DNA of 64,000 nucleotides from Glycomyces fuscus (GCA_002529455.1 NYMS01000054.1:59616-123615), one strand, 5' to 3'. Shown: positions 26,596 to 34,854, counted from the stretch's first letter. Translations and numbers: made by a program. Notes: generated from the sequence alone by a model not told the origin.

Positions 26596-28800
26596 ATGAG
26601 CGACGCGACCCCAACCCCGTCCCCGGGCCCCGGTTCCAGTCCCGGCCCCGTGCGCATCGGCATCGACGTCGGCGGGACCTTCACCGACGCCGTGGCCGTC
26701 AGCGCCACCACCTACGCCCTGCTGGGCCAGGTCAAGGTGCCCACCAGCCACGACCACGCCGACGGCGTGGCCCACGGCATCATGACCGCGCTGGAGCGCC
26801 TGCTCGGCGACATCGGCGTGCGCGCCGAGGACGTGGGCTTCCTCGCCCACGGCACCACCCAGGCCACCAACGCCCTGCTGGAGGGCGACGTGGCCACCAT
26901 CGGCATCGTCGGCGTCGGCAGCGGCTACGACGCCTTCGCCACCCGCAGGCTGCGCTCCCTGGGCAGGCTCAGGCTGGACTCGGGCCACCCGCTGCCCGTG
27001 CGCTACGCCGCGCTGCGCGAACCCGAACGGGAGGGCGCGGCCCTGGCCAGCGTCGACCAGGTGGTCGCCGAGGGCGCCGAGGTCGTCGTCGCCGTCGAGC
27101 CCTTCAGCGTGGACGACCCCCGCGGCGAGCTGGCCGTACTGGAGGCCGCCCGCGCCCGCGGGATCCCCGTCACCGCCACCCACGAGATCACCCAGCTCTA
27201 CGGCCTGGGCAAGCGCGCCCGCACCGCGGCGCTCAACGCCGGGGTCATGCCCCGCATGCTCCAGACCGCCGACCTGGTCGAACGCAGCATCCACAAGGCC
27301 GGGGTCACCGCCCCGCTCATGGTCATGCGCTGCGACGGCGGCGTGATGTCGCTGCCCGAGATGCGCCACCGGCCCCTGCTCACCGTGCTCTCCGGCCCCG
27401 CCGCGGGCGTGGCGGGCGCCCTGATGGGCGAGAAGGTCAGCGAGGGCGTGTTCCTGGAGACCGGCGGCACCTCCACCGACATCAGCGTCATCCGGCGCGG
27501 ACGGGTCCAGATCCGCCACGCCCGCCTGGGCGGCAAGGAGACCTACCTGTCGGCGCTGGACGTGCGCACCGTCGGCGTCGGCGGCGGCTCCCTGGTCCGC
27601 GTCGGCGGGGGCGAGGGCCCCGGCGGGGCGAGCCTGACCGACGTCGGGCCGCGCAGCGCCCACATCGCCGGGCTGCCCTACGCCTGCTTCGCCGACCCGG
27701 CCGAGCTGGAGGGGGCCCGCCTGGTCCGGATCAGCCCCATGGCCTCCGACCCCGGCGACCACGCCGTCCTGGAGAGCGGCGGGCGGCGCTTCGCCCTGAC
27801 CGTGACCTGCGCCGCCAACGCCGCCGGACTCGTCCCCGAGGGCGACCACGCCCGCGCCGACGCCCGCGCGGCCCGCGCCGCGCTCGCCCCGCTGGCCGAG
27901 GCCCTGGGCGTGGGGGTGGAGGAGGCCGCCCGCGCGGTGCTGCACAAGGCCACCGAGCGCGTGGCCGCCGTCGTGGACGAGATGGTGCGCGACTACGGGC
28001 TGGACCGGCAGGTGTGCGCCCTGGTCGGCGGGGGCGGCGGCGCGGCCACCGTCACCCCCTACCTGGGGCGGCGCACCGGGCTGGAGGCGCGCATCGCCGC
28101 GCACAGCGAGGTCATCAGCCCCCTGGGGGTGGCGCTGGCCCTGGTGCGCGAGTCGGTGGAGCGCATCATCCCCGGCGCCACCCACGCCGACGTGCTCGCG
28201 GTGCGCGCCGAGGCCGAGCAGGCGGTGCTGCGCCAGGGCGCCGACCCGGCGGGGATCGAGGTGGACGTCACCGTCGACCCCCAGCGCAACCTGGTGGCGG
28301 CCGTGGCCACGGGCGCCACCGAACTGCGCACCAAGGACCGCACCGCCACCGCCGACGCCGAGGCGGCGGCCCGCGCCGCCGCGGCGGCCAGCCTGGGCGC
28401 ACGGCCGGCCGAGCTGACCGAGTACGCGGCCAACGGCCAGTACCGGGTGTTCGGGCTGGTGCGCAGGCCCGGAGGGCCGCTGGGGCGCTTCGCCCGCGAA
28501 CGCGTCCACGTCCGGGTGGTGGACGCCGAGGGCGTGGTGCGCCTGCACAGCGCCGACGCCCAGGTGGACACGCTGGTGGCCGCCGAGGCCGAGGGGCGGC
28601 TCAAGGACCTGGTGGCCGAGCGCACCACCTACGGGGACGGCGGGTCCCTGCCCCCGGCGGTGTGGCTGCTGCTGGGGCCCAAGTTCGCCGACCTGTCGGG
28701 GGTGCTGGACCCCGGGCACCTGGTCGCGCTGGCCTCGGCGGAGATCGCCCGCCGCGCCCCCGACGAGACGGTCGTCGCGGTCATGGAGAAGCGGCGGTGA
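26596..28800 (+). CDS. hydantoinase/oxoprolinase HyuA-type ATP-dependent hydrolase
   Basis: A 734-residue protein of the HyuA family. The N-terminal ATPase signature is RIGIDVGGTFTDAVAV near residues 21-36 and the second phosphate loop FLAHGTTQATNALLEG; the hydantoinase A core has FLETGGTSTDISVIRRG and GVGGGSLVRVGGG. Family members couple ATP hydrolysis to opening of a cyclic amide or carboxylate activation, normally with a HyuB subunit. No HyuB gene lies nearby, so it may act alone or with the next, unrelated protein. The ATG at 26596 has AAGGGG five bases upstream; a GTG six bases earlier is possible. Confidence 0.85.
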   Translation: MSDATPTPSPGPGSSPGPVRIGIDVGGTFTDAVAVSATTYALLGQVKVPTSHDHADGVAHGIMTALERLLGDIGVRAEDVGFLAHGTTQATNALLEGDVATIGIVGVGSGYDAFATRRLRSLGRLRLDSGHPLPVRYAALREPEREGAALASVDQVVAEGAEVVVAVEPFSVDDPRGELAVLEAARARGIPVTATHEITQLYGLGKRARTAALNAGVMPRMLQTADLVERSIHKAGVTAPLMVMRCDGGVMSLPEMRHRPLLTVLSGPAAGVAGALMGEKVSEGVFLETGGTSTDISVIRRGRVQIRHARLGGKETYLSALDVRTVGVGGGSLVRVGGGEGPGGASLTDVGPRSAHIAGLPYACFADPAELEGARLVRISPMASDPGDHAVLESGGRRFALTVTCAANAAGLVPEGDHARADARAARAALAPLAEALGVGVEEAARAVLHKATERVAAVVDEMVRDYGLDRQVCALVGGGGGAATVTPYLGRRTGLEARIAAHSEVISPLGVALALVRESVERIIPGATHADVLAVRAEAEQAVLRQGADPAGIEVDVTVDPQRNLVAAVATGATELRTKDRTATADAEAAARAAAAASLGARPAELTEYAANGQYRVFGLVRRPGGPLGRFARERVHVRVVDAEGVVRLHSADAQVDTLVAAEAEGRLKDLVAERTTYGDGGSLPPAVWLLLGPKFADLSGVLDPGHLVALASAEIARRAPDETVVAVMEKRR

Positions 28801-29492
28801 GCGCGCCCACGCCGCCGCGCACGGCCCGCTCCGCGCTCGCGGAGGAGTACGCGCGCATCGGCGCCGCCTCCGACGAGGAGCTGGCCGCCGACCTGCTCGC
28901 CCTCACCGCCACCCACGGGGGCCGCGACCGCGACCTGCTGCTGTCCTGGGCCGCCACGGCGCTGCGCTTCGGCGAGCGCATGGCCGACGAGGACGCCGCG
29001 ACGCCCCCGGGCGCCCCGGCCCCTCCGGCCGTTCGCGTGGAGGAGAGGGCCGCCGGCGGACTGCGCCCGGACGAGGTCCTGCTCGCCGAGTACCTGCACC
29101 GCGCCTCCGGAGACCGGGTGGTCGTCTACACCGACGCCCTGGACTACGCCCACCGCGTGGCCCGCGACGCCGGGTGGGGGCGCGACCACACGCGCGCGGC
29201 CCTGCACGAGACCGCGCTGGCCCACGAGCACGCCCACCGGATGCTGCACGCCGGGCGGGGCCGCGCGCTGCTGCGCGAACTCGACCACGTCCTGCTGCGC
29301 CTGGGTCCGCTGCGCCTGCGCGGCCACGTGGTCGGCGCCGACGAGATCGCCGCGCACGCCTACGCCCGCCGCCGCGCGGGGCTGCGCCGCAGCCCGATCG
29401 CGCTCACCGCGGCCATCGCCGCCACCCTTGCCCACCGGGGCGCGGGCCACGACCGGCCCGCCCCGCGAACCTCCTCCGGAGAACGCCCGTGA
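28797..29492 (+). CDS. unrecognised protein with zincin-like HExxH motif
   Basis: A 231-residue protein that I cannot place in a named family. The GTG start overlaps the HyuA stop by four bases and its own stop overlaps the permease start in the same way. Residues 136-151 read LHETALAHEHAHRMLH: H143-E144-x-x-H147 is a zincin signature with flanking hydrophobic and aliphatic positions as in a catalytic helix. About 36 residues on, ADEIAAHAYARR supplies a Glu on a second helix, as in the DUF955/ImmA group where E..A..FA follows HExxH. So it could be a small metallopeptidase or amidohydrolase that acts with HyuA. Activity is inference; the motif is seen. Confidence 0.6.
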   Translation: MSAPTPPRTARSALAEEYARIGAASDEELAADLLALTATHGGRDRDLLLSWAATALRFGERMADEDAATPPGAPAPPAVRVEERAAGGLRPDEVLLAEYLHRASGDRVVVYTDALDYAHRVARDAGWGRDHTRAALHETALAHEHAHRMLHAGRGRALLRELDHVLLRLGPLRLRGHVVGADEIAAHAYARRRAGLRRSPIALTAAIAATLAHRGAGHDRPAPRTSSGERP

Positions 29493-30835
29493 CCGCCCTC
29501 GCAATCCTCCTCGCCATGGCGGTGGGCGTCGGCCTGATGCTGACGCGCCGCCTGCCCACCGCCTTCGCCCTCGTCCTGCTCTCCGTCGCGATCGCGCTCA
29601 TCGCGGGCGCCCCGCTCACCGGGGAGGAGGGCAGCGTCGTCGGAACGGTCGTCCAGGAGGGCGCCCCGCGCCTGGCCGCGACCATGATCGCCATCCTCCT
29701 GGGCAGCTGGCTGGGCACGCTGATGTCCGAGGCCGGGATCGCCTCCACCCTGGTGCGCAAGATCGTGGAGTTCGGCGGTGAGCGGCCCTCGCTGGTCGCC
29801 GTCGGCGTCTTCGTCGTCGCGATCCTGTGCGGCAGCATCACCGGGTCGGCGCCCGCGGCCATGCTCGCCGGTGTGGTGGGCATCCCCGCCATGATCGCGG
29901 TCGGGGTCACCCCCACCGTCGCGGCCGGGACCGTGCTGGTGGGCATCGCCGCCGGTCTGCCCCTGGAGCTGATCAACTGGCAGTTCCTGTCCGACGCGAT
30001 CGGGGTCCCGGTCTCCACCGTCCAGCACTTCCAGCTGCGCCTGTTCCCGATCGCGCTGGCGGGCGGGCTGGCCTACATCCTCATCGAGATGCGCCGCAAG
30101 GGCGCCCGGCACACCTGGGCGGTGCGGGTCCCGGCGGGTGCCGGAGCCAGGGGAACCGGCTCCGGGGGCGCCAGCGGGCCGCCGAGCCGCCGCCGCAGGG
30201 CCGCCGAGCGGCGCAGGCGCCGCGGGGACGCGCCCTGGTACGCGCTGGTCACGCCGCTGGTGCCCATCGTGCTGGCGCTGGGGATGGAGATCCCCATCGT
30301 GCCCTCGCTGCTGGCCGGTGTGGTCTTCGCGCTGGTGACGGCCGTGCCGTGGCGGGAGATGTCCTCCACCGCGCTGCGCACGCTCTACCAGGCCTTCGAC
30401 GTGGCGGCGCCGCCCATCGTGCTGTTCATCGCGATCGGCATGCTGCTGGCGGCGGTGAACCTGCCCGGGGCGGTGTCGGCGCTCACCCCGGTGGTGACCG
30501 CGGTCAGTCCGAGCAACCCGTGGCTGTTCGTGCTGGTCTTCGCCGTGCTGGTGCCGCTGGCCCTGTACCGGGGGCCGATGAACATCTTCGGTCTGGGCGC
30601 CGGTGTGGCCGGGGTGCTCATCTCGGGCGGCATCTACCCGGCCGCGGCCGTGCTGGGGCTGATGGCCTCCTACGGCCAGGTGCTGGGGGTGTCGGACCCC
30701 ACCAGCACGCAGACGGTGTGGAGCTCGCAGTACGCCGGGGTGCGACCGGAGCGGTCGATGCTCTCGACACTGCCCTACACGTGGGTGATCGCCATCGCCG
30801 GTCTGGTGCTGACGGTCTTCCTGTACCTGGTGTGA
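29489..30835 (+). CDS. ion-transporter superfamily permease
   Basis: A 448-residue membrane protein with about 11-12 helices. The segment LCGSITGSAPAAMLAGVVGI near residues 112-131 resembles the substrate-binding hairpin of ion-transporter (DctM, CitM, GntP-like) carriers, and a matching second half occurs at IAIGMLLAAVNLPGAVSAL. A cytoplasmic basic loop around residues 205-250 separates the halves. The GTG start overlaps the preceding stop by four bases. It is the last gene of the LacI operon and probably imports an organic acid or amide that the other enzymes degrade. I cannot name the substrate. Confidence 0.78.
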   Translation: MTALAILLAMAVGVGLMLTRRLPTAFALVLLSVAIALIAGAPLTGEEGSVVGTVVQEGAPRLAATMIAILLGSWLGTLMSEAGIASTLVRKIVEFGGERPSLVAVGVFVVAILCGSITGSAPAAMLAGVVGIPAMIAVGVTPTVAAGTVLVGIAAGLPLELINWQFLSDAIGVPVSTVQHFQLRLFPIALAGGLAYILIEMRRKGARHTWAVRVPAGAGARGTGSGGASGPPSRRRRAAERRRRRGDAPWYALVTPLVPIVLALGMEIPIVPSLLAGVVFALVTAVPWREMSSTALRTLYQAFDVAAPPIVLFIAIGMLLAAVNLPGAVSALTPVVTAVSPSNPWLFVLVFAVLVPLALYRGPMNIFGLGAGVAGVLISGGIYPAAAVLGLMASYGQVLGVSDPTSTQTVWSSQYAGVRPERSMLSTLPYTWVIAIAGLVLTVFLYLV

Positions 30836-30840
30836 AGCGG

Positions 30841-30913
30841 GCGGGCCCCGGCCGGGGAAGGGAGCCGGGGCCCGCGGGTGCGGCGGGGAGCCCTTCGGGG
30901 CTTCCCGCCGCAC
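30841..30913. terminator. double hairpin between convergent genes
   Basis: GCGGGCCCCGGC (30841-30852) pairs with GCCGGGGCCCGC (30864-30875), and GTGCGGCGGGGAGCCC (30878-30893) with 30897-30913 with one mismatch. They lie between the rightward permease and the leftward ATPase-like gene. Confidence 0.8.
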
Positions 30914-30966
30914 CGGTGCGGGGGAGGGGCCGTGCTGGCCGTCGAGGCCGTCGCCGCCCCGGTGGT

Positions 30967-31419
30967 TCACGAGGGCGGAAACATCGCCCGGACGGTGAGC
31001 GGGCCGCCCGCGTGGCCGAGCCAGTCCCAGTACAGGGAGAGGGACTCGACCAGGCGCAGGCCGTTGCCGCCGACGCGCAGGGGGTCGGGGCGCGGGATGT
31101 GCGGGAAGTCGATGCGCGGGCCGGGGCGGGGGCCGTTGTCGGTGACGCGCAGTTCCAGGTGAAGGCGGGTGCGGACCAGCTCGACCCGGACGGTGCCGCC
31201 GGGGTCGCCGCTGGCGGAGTGGCGCTGGGCGTTGGTGACCAGTTCGGAGGTGACCACGCGGATGCGGTCGGCCAGGCGGGGTCGGGCGCGGCTGGACTGG
31301 GCGGCCCACCGGCGGGCGAGGGCCACGTGGTGGGGGTCGGGGCCGAGGAGGATGCCCGAGGTCGTGGGGGTGGAGCACAGGCGCCGTGGAAGTGCGGAGG
31401 ATCGGGCGGTAGACTGCAT
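30967..31419 (-). CDS. HATPase_c regulatory protein (anti-sigma-factor-like)
   Basis: A 150-residue protein with a GHKL ATPase fold as in serine-kinase anti-sigma factors. The N box is VTSELVTNAQRHS near residues 60-72, the G1 box VTDNGPRPGPR near 90-100 and the G2 region VGGNGLRLVESLS near 115-127. Proteins like this sit beside WhiJ/DUF397 genes in actinomycetes and are thought to work in developmental regulation. The ATG at 31419 has AAGGTGAG 6 bases upstream; a GTG nine bases earlier is in frame. It is divergent from the XRE gene. Confidence 0.82.
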   Translation of the reverse strand: MQSTARSSALPRRLCSTPTTSGILLGPDPHHVALARRWAAQSSRARPRLADRIRVVTSELVTNAQRHSASGDPGGTVRVELVRTRLHLELRVTDNGPRPGPRIDFPHIPRPDPLRVGGNGLRLVESLSLYWDWLGHAGGPLTVRAMFPPS

Positions 31420-31820
31420 TCGTCTCACCTTCTGGTCTTTGAATCAGGTGGGCCTCACGCCTCGGAGCCGCTGGACCCGGCTACCGGGGCGTTTTTCTTG
31501 CGGGAATACGTGCGTTTCACCCTTATTCCTGTAAAAGGGATAAGGGATGGGGTGGTCGCCCCGACGTGACACCAGGGCGGCCTGCTCCACCTCCGCTCCC
31601 TCCGTGGCTTTCGCCTGTCCCGCGAGGGTGGAGCCCCGGCCCGAGACTCAGCCGGGCCGAAGGTCAGCGGTTGGTCGCCTCACCGCTGGCTGGCTTCAAG
31701 ATCTCACCCGCTGGCCAGCGAATGAAGAGGGAAATAAGCAGTGGTCATTAGTGGATTTCCTGCGTAGCCAGATGGATACAAGGGGTATACTTTTGGCTAT
31801 GCTAATGCTTCAATGCAGGA
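31420..31820. other. control region of the WhiJ-like cluster
   Basis: This 400-base stretch is visibly lower in GC than its surroundings. It contains CCCTTATTCC (31520-31529) and GGGATAAGGG (31537-31546), a 9-of-10 inverted repeat that may be a regulator site, and TATACT (31786-31791), a good -10 box ahead of the XRE gene. No coding frame is convincing. Confidence 0.55.
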
Positions 31821-32645
31821 ATGGAGCGCATTGAAGAGCGCGATGTCACCAATGTCCGATTTGGTCAGGCGATGGCTCGCGCGCGCAAAAGGACAGGAAA
31901 GACGCAAGACGCGCTAGCGCGGATCCTGGGATGTAGCAAAGGGCATATTTCTCACATCGAGTGTGGCTATCGGCGTCTAGCCCAAGTGTCTGTTCCGGAG
32001 GTTGACCGGGAGCTTCAGGCCGAGGGGCGTCTGACTCGCCTCTATGAGGAGTTGTACGAACCTCACCAGCTCGACTGGTTGGACAAGCTCCACCACCTCC
32101 AAGCGGAGGCGGAGCTGATCCGCGAGTACCACAACACTCTTGTTCCGGGACTCCTGCAAACTCCTGAGTTTGCCGGTGCGGTCATCGCAGCGGGCGGTCC
32201 GTGGTTGAAGCGGGCTGAGATCGAAGAGAGGGTGGCTACTCGCATGCAGCGGTCGAAAGCCATCCTGGAGATGGACACTCCCCACCTGAACGTGGTCTTG
32301 GACGACATGGTGGTGAAGCGTCCGGTTGCTGCTCCTCAGGTGATGCTGGGGCAGTGTAAGAAGCTGCTCCAGCTTGCGGAATCCCAGCGAGTGGTCTTGC
32401 AGTTCTACCCCTGGGACAGTCGCCCGCACGCTGGATTGAACGGCCCTCTCACTCTTCTGTCATCAGGGACCGCTCCGGATGTGCTGCATGCCGAATCGGT
32501 CTATCTCGGGCAGAGCTTTGACGACCCCGCTGCGGTTCGGCGGTATGGCATGCTGTTCGCGAGGTTGCAGGCTAACGCCCGGTCGCAGAGCGAATCGGCG
32601 AGGTTCCTGCAAGAGGTGATGAGGGAGTATGAGCATGCCGAGTGA
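31821..32645 (+). CDS. WhiJ-like XRE regulator (DUF5753)
   Basis: A 274-residue regulator. The XRE helix-turn-helix is at residues 12-65 (FGQAMARARKRTGKTQDALA, then ILGCSKGHISHIECGYRRL), and the rest is the DUF5753 domain typical of WhiJ and its paralogs (RMQRSKAILEMDTPHLNVVL, VLQFYPWDSRPHAGLNGPLT). In Streptomyces, WhiJ and its paired small proteins repress development. Codon use is less GC-rich than in neighbouring genes, a sign of separate ancestry. The stop overlaps the DUF397 start by 17 bases, so they are translationally coupled. Confidence 0.88.
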   Translation: MERIEERDVTNVRFGQAMARARKRTGKTQDALARILGCSKGHISHIECGYRRLAQVSVPEVDRELQAEGRLTRLYEELYEPHQLDWLDKLHHLQAEAELIREYHNTLVPGLLQTPEFAGAVIAAGGPWLKRAEIEERVATRMQRSKAILEMDTPHLNVVLDDMVVKRPVAAPQVMLGQCKKLLQLAESQRVVLQFYPWDSRPHAGLNGPLTLLSSGTAPDVLHAESVYLGQSFDDPAAVRRYGMLFARLQANARSQSESARFLQEVMREYEHAE

Positions 32646-32811
32646 GAGCCCGTGGCACAAGTCCAGTTACAGCGCTGGCACTGACAACTGTGTGGAGGTC
32701 GCTGAGGGTGTGGTGACCGGTGTGCGTGACACCCAGAACCGGGAGTCGGGCCACCTCGACGTCCCCGCCGCCGCCTGGGCCGCCCTGGTCGGCACTCTGC
32801 GCAACCCGTAA
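32629..32811 (+). CDS. DUF397 protein, partner of the WhiJ-like regulator
   Basis: A 60-residue DUF397 protein with the family pattern WHKSSYSAGTDNCVEVAEG at residues 9-27 and the C-terminal AAAWAALVGTLR. Such proteins are encoded next to DUF5753 regulators and behave like the small partner in a toxin-antitoxin-like regulatory pair. The start may be this ATG or the one six bases further; both overlap the end of the XRE gene. Confidence 0.85.
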   Translation: MSMPSESPWHKSSYSAGTDNCVEVAEGVVTGVRDTQNRESGHLDVPAAAWAALVGTLRNP

Positions 32812-32904
32812 CCCCCGAACACGCACGCGACCGGCCTTCCGCCAGGCGAGACGAGCGACATGGCGGGAGGCCGGTCCGCGCTGCCCCGTCCTCGTCCGCG
32901 CCGC

Positions 32905-33402
32905 TCAGGAGAGCGCGCGAAACCCCTGCGCGTCCGCGCCGCCCAGCAGCGCCACGCTCAGCCACATCCCCGGCAGCTCCTCGGCGGGCACGTCCGTGTC
33001 CGTCACGATCCGCTCCACCGGAACGTCCAGCGGTGCGGTCGCCGGATGCAGCGGCGTCATCAGCTCAGCCCTGTTCCCCATGGTGAACAGCACCCGCACC
33101 GCCGTCCGCCCCCGGTGCCCCTCGGGCAGGGAGTAGGGCACGGTCACCCTCCAGCGCACGTCCGTCGGCAGGCTGTCGGGAGCACGGAACCCCCAGTACC
33201 ACGCCTCCTGGTCGGACATCTCCACGACCAGGGCCGACACGGGGACCTCGGTCTCCTCGTCCGCCGGAGCGATCGTCCACTCCCGGCCCATGACGGCGTC
33301 CTGAGGCCTCTGCGCCTCCCGCTGCCACCACTTGTTGCGGCGAATGGCCAGGTAGTCCTCGATCAGCTCTCCCGAGCCCGCCCCGCCACCTGTCTCGTTC
33401 AC
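32905..33402 (-). CDS. hypothetical protein of actinobacteria
   Basis: A 165-residue protein I do not recognise. It is rich in Trp and acidic residues (DYLAIRRNKWWQREAQRP near residues 17-34, SDQEAWYWGFRAPDSLP near 70-86) and has beta-rich segments such as WRVTVPYSLPEGHRG and GMWLSVALLGGADAQG. No signal peptide or membrane segment. The GTG start has AAGGAG upstream with a rather long spacing. It is convergent with the DUF397 gene, 93 bases apart. Confidence 0.6.
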   Translation of the reverse strand: MNETGGGAGSGELIEDYLAIRRNKWWQREAQRPQDAVMGREWTIAPADEETEVPVSALVVEMSDQEAWYWGFRAPDSLPTDVRWRVTVPYSLPEGHRGRTAVRVLFTMGNRAELMTPLHPATAPLDVPVERIVTDTDVPAEELPGMWLSVALLGGADAQGFRALS

Positions 33403-33716
33403 TCGGTGCACTCCTTCAGGGGAACGTGGAGCGGACCACAGCGCACCACGCGACCGCCGTTCCCGGCCCGACGGTGGAACCCCGCCAGCCCCCACATGGG
33501 GCGGAGCACACCGTTCAGGGGAACTCCCTTTACCTCCTGCCCGGTAGGAGGGCACACATGCCGGACGCGACCAGGGTTTTCCGGGACCCCGCGTCCGGGT
33601 TCCTGACCAGCCCCGATGCGGTCCCCGCCTTCTCCTCCCGCTCTCCCGCCCTCCCCGCCCGGACCGACCGGCCCCGGCGGGCCGGGGGCGCGCCTGTCCG
33701 GACCCGCCGCATGGAA

Positions 33717-33741
33717 CGGCCCCGGCCAAGGGCCGGGGCCG
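33717..33741 (-). terminator. hairpin 3' of the cation exporter
   Basis: CGGCCCCGGCC (33717-33727) pairs perfectly with GGCCGGGGCCG (33731-33741) around AAG, 14 bases after the exporter stop. The stretch 33403-33755 holds no gene that I accept; it also contains CCTCCT/AGGAGG as a small inverted repeat near 33532-33551. Confidence 0.75.
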
Positions 33742-33755
33742 GGAGCGGAACCGGT

Positions 33756-34475
33756 TCAGGAGCAGCAGGAGCACCCGGGGGCGCATCCGCACCCATCGGC
33801 CTCGGCGGCGGTGTCGGGCGCGGTCAGGGCGATCCCGGCCGGAGCGCAGCAGGCGTCCCCGCGCCAGGCCTCCCGCCCCTCCTTGACGGCCACGACGGCG
33901 ATGAGCAGCGCCACCACCGGGTCGGCCCAGGCCCACCCGAACAGGGCGTTGACCCCCAGCCCCACCAGCAGGGCGGCCGACAGGTAGGCGCACAGCAGCG
34001 TCTGCTTGGAGTCGGCCACGGCCGTGGCCGAGCCCAGGTCCCGGCCCGCGCGCCGCTGGGCCAGCGACAGGAACGGCATGATCACCACCGACAGGGCTGC
34101 CAGCACCATCCCGACCGTGGAGGGGGAGGCCTCGGCGCCGCCGAACAGGGAGCGCAGCGCCTCGACGCTCACGTAGGCGGCCAGGGCGAAGAAGGACACC
34201 GCGATGACGCGCAGCGCCCGCTTCTCCCGGGCCTGGCGCACGCCGGGGTCGCGGGCGGAGAACTGCCAGGCGACCGCGAGCGCGGAGGAGACCTCGATGA
34301 GCGAGTCCAGGCCGAAGCCGATCAGGGCCGTGGAGGAGGCCAGGCTGCCCGCGGTGAGGGCCACGACGGCTTCGACGAGGTTGTAGGCGATGGTCGCGGC
34401 CACCAGCAGGCGCACCCGCCGTGTCAGCGTGGCGCGGCGCTCCTCGCTCAGCGGGGCCGTGAGCGGGCGGGCCAT
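33756..34475 (-). CDS. cation diffusion facilitator with Cys-rich tail
   Basis: A 239-residue membrane protein of the cation-diffusion type. Helices include YNLVEAVVALTAGSLASSTA with the following GFGLDSLIEVSSALAVAW (Asp and Glu in the transport site) and ALLVGLGVNALFGWAWADPVVALLIA. The protein lacks the cytoplasmic domain of larger CDF exporters; instead it ends in a Cys-rich tail (CCAPAG, then GCGCAPGCSCCS) with nine Cys that could bind soft metal ions. The ATG shares its A with the TGA of the CmtR gene and has AAGGGA upstream, so the two are coupled. The likely substrate is Cd, Pb or Zn given the regulator. Confidence 0.82.
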   Translation of the reverse strand: MARPLTAPLSEERRATLTRRVRLLVAATIAYNLVEAVVALTAGSLASSTALIGFGLDSLIEVSSALAVAWQFSARDPGVRQAREKRALRVIAVSFFALAAYVSVEALRSLFGGAEASPSTVGMVLAALSVVIMPFLSLAQRRAGRDLGSATAVADSKQTLLCAYLSAALLVGLGVNALFGWAWADPVVALLIAVVAVKEGREAWRGDACCAPAGIALTAPDTAAEADGCGCAPGCSCCS

Positions 34476-34810
34476 CAGCAGCATCCCTTCTCTTCGGTGT
34501 CGACGCAGGCGGCGTCGGTCTGCACGGCCAGCACGGCGCTGCGCAGGTCGTCCAGGGCGTGTTCGAGGCGGGCGTCGGCCAGTTCGTAGCGCACCCGCCG
34601 TCCCACGGGCACGGCCACGACCAGGCCGCAGTCGCGCAGGCAGGCCAGGTGGTTGGACAGCCGGGTACGGCTGATGCCGAGGCCCTCGGCCAGGTCGGCG
34701 GGGTGCGCGGGGCCCTCGCGCAGGGCCAGCAGGACCCGGCAGCGGATGGGGTCGGCCAGGGCCCGGCCGAAGCGGGCCAGGGCGTCGATGTCGGTGGCGA
34801 GGGTGAACAT
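34475..34810 (-). CDS. cmtR: CmtR-type ArsR/SmtB metal-responsive repressor
   Basis: A 111-residue winged-helix repressor. With the ATG at 34810 the Cys positions are C57 and C61 in ACLRDCGLVV and C102 in TDAACVD, exactly the three ligands known for Cd/Pb sensing in Mycobacterium tuberculosis CmtR. The recognition helix is ISRTRLSNHLACLRDCG. Further Cys lie at 110-111. A palindromic site lies 25 bases upstream. It should repress the exporter gene until Cd(II) or Pb(II) binds. An alternative GTG start 15 bases upstream would shift the numbering, which argues for the chosen start. Confidence 0.9.
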   Translation of the reverse strand: MFTLATDIDALARFGRALADPIRCRVLLALREGPAHPADLAEGLGISRTRLSNHLACLRDCGLVVAVPVGRRVRYELADARLEHALDDLRSAVLAVQTDAACVDTEEKGCC

Positions 34811-34834
34811 GCCCCCAGGGTACACAGAAACGTG

Positions 34835-34854
34835 GATTCAGGTAAACCTGAATC
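34835..34854. promoter_or_regulatory. CmtR operator
   Basis: GATTCAGGT-AA-ACCTGAATC is a perfect 9+9 palindrome just upstream of the repressor gene, the arrangement expected for an ArsR-family site overlapping its own promoter. Confidence 0.85.

Noticed and set aside
23743..28719. 1658-codon open frame on the minus strand across the LacI, oxidoreductase and HyuA genes
   Set aside because: Exact antisense of three well-supported genes; composition dominated by Gly, Val, Ala and His without domains. Long antisense frames are common at this GC content.
33558..34589. Plus-strand frame with a good GGAGG and ATG at 33558
   Set aside because: It runs antisense through the cation exporter and gives a low-complexity protein. 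The ribosome-like site is part of a small inverted repeat.
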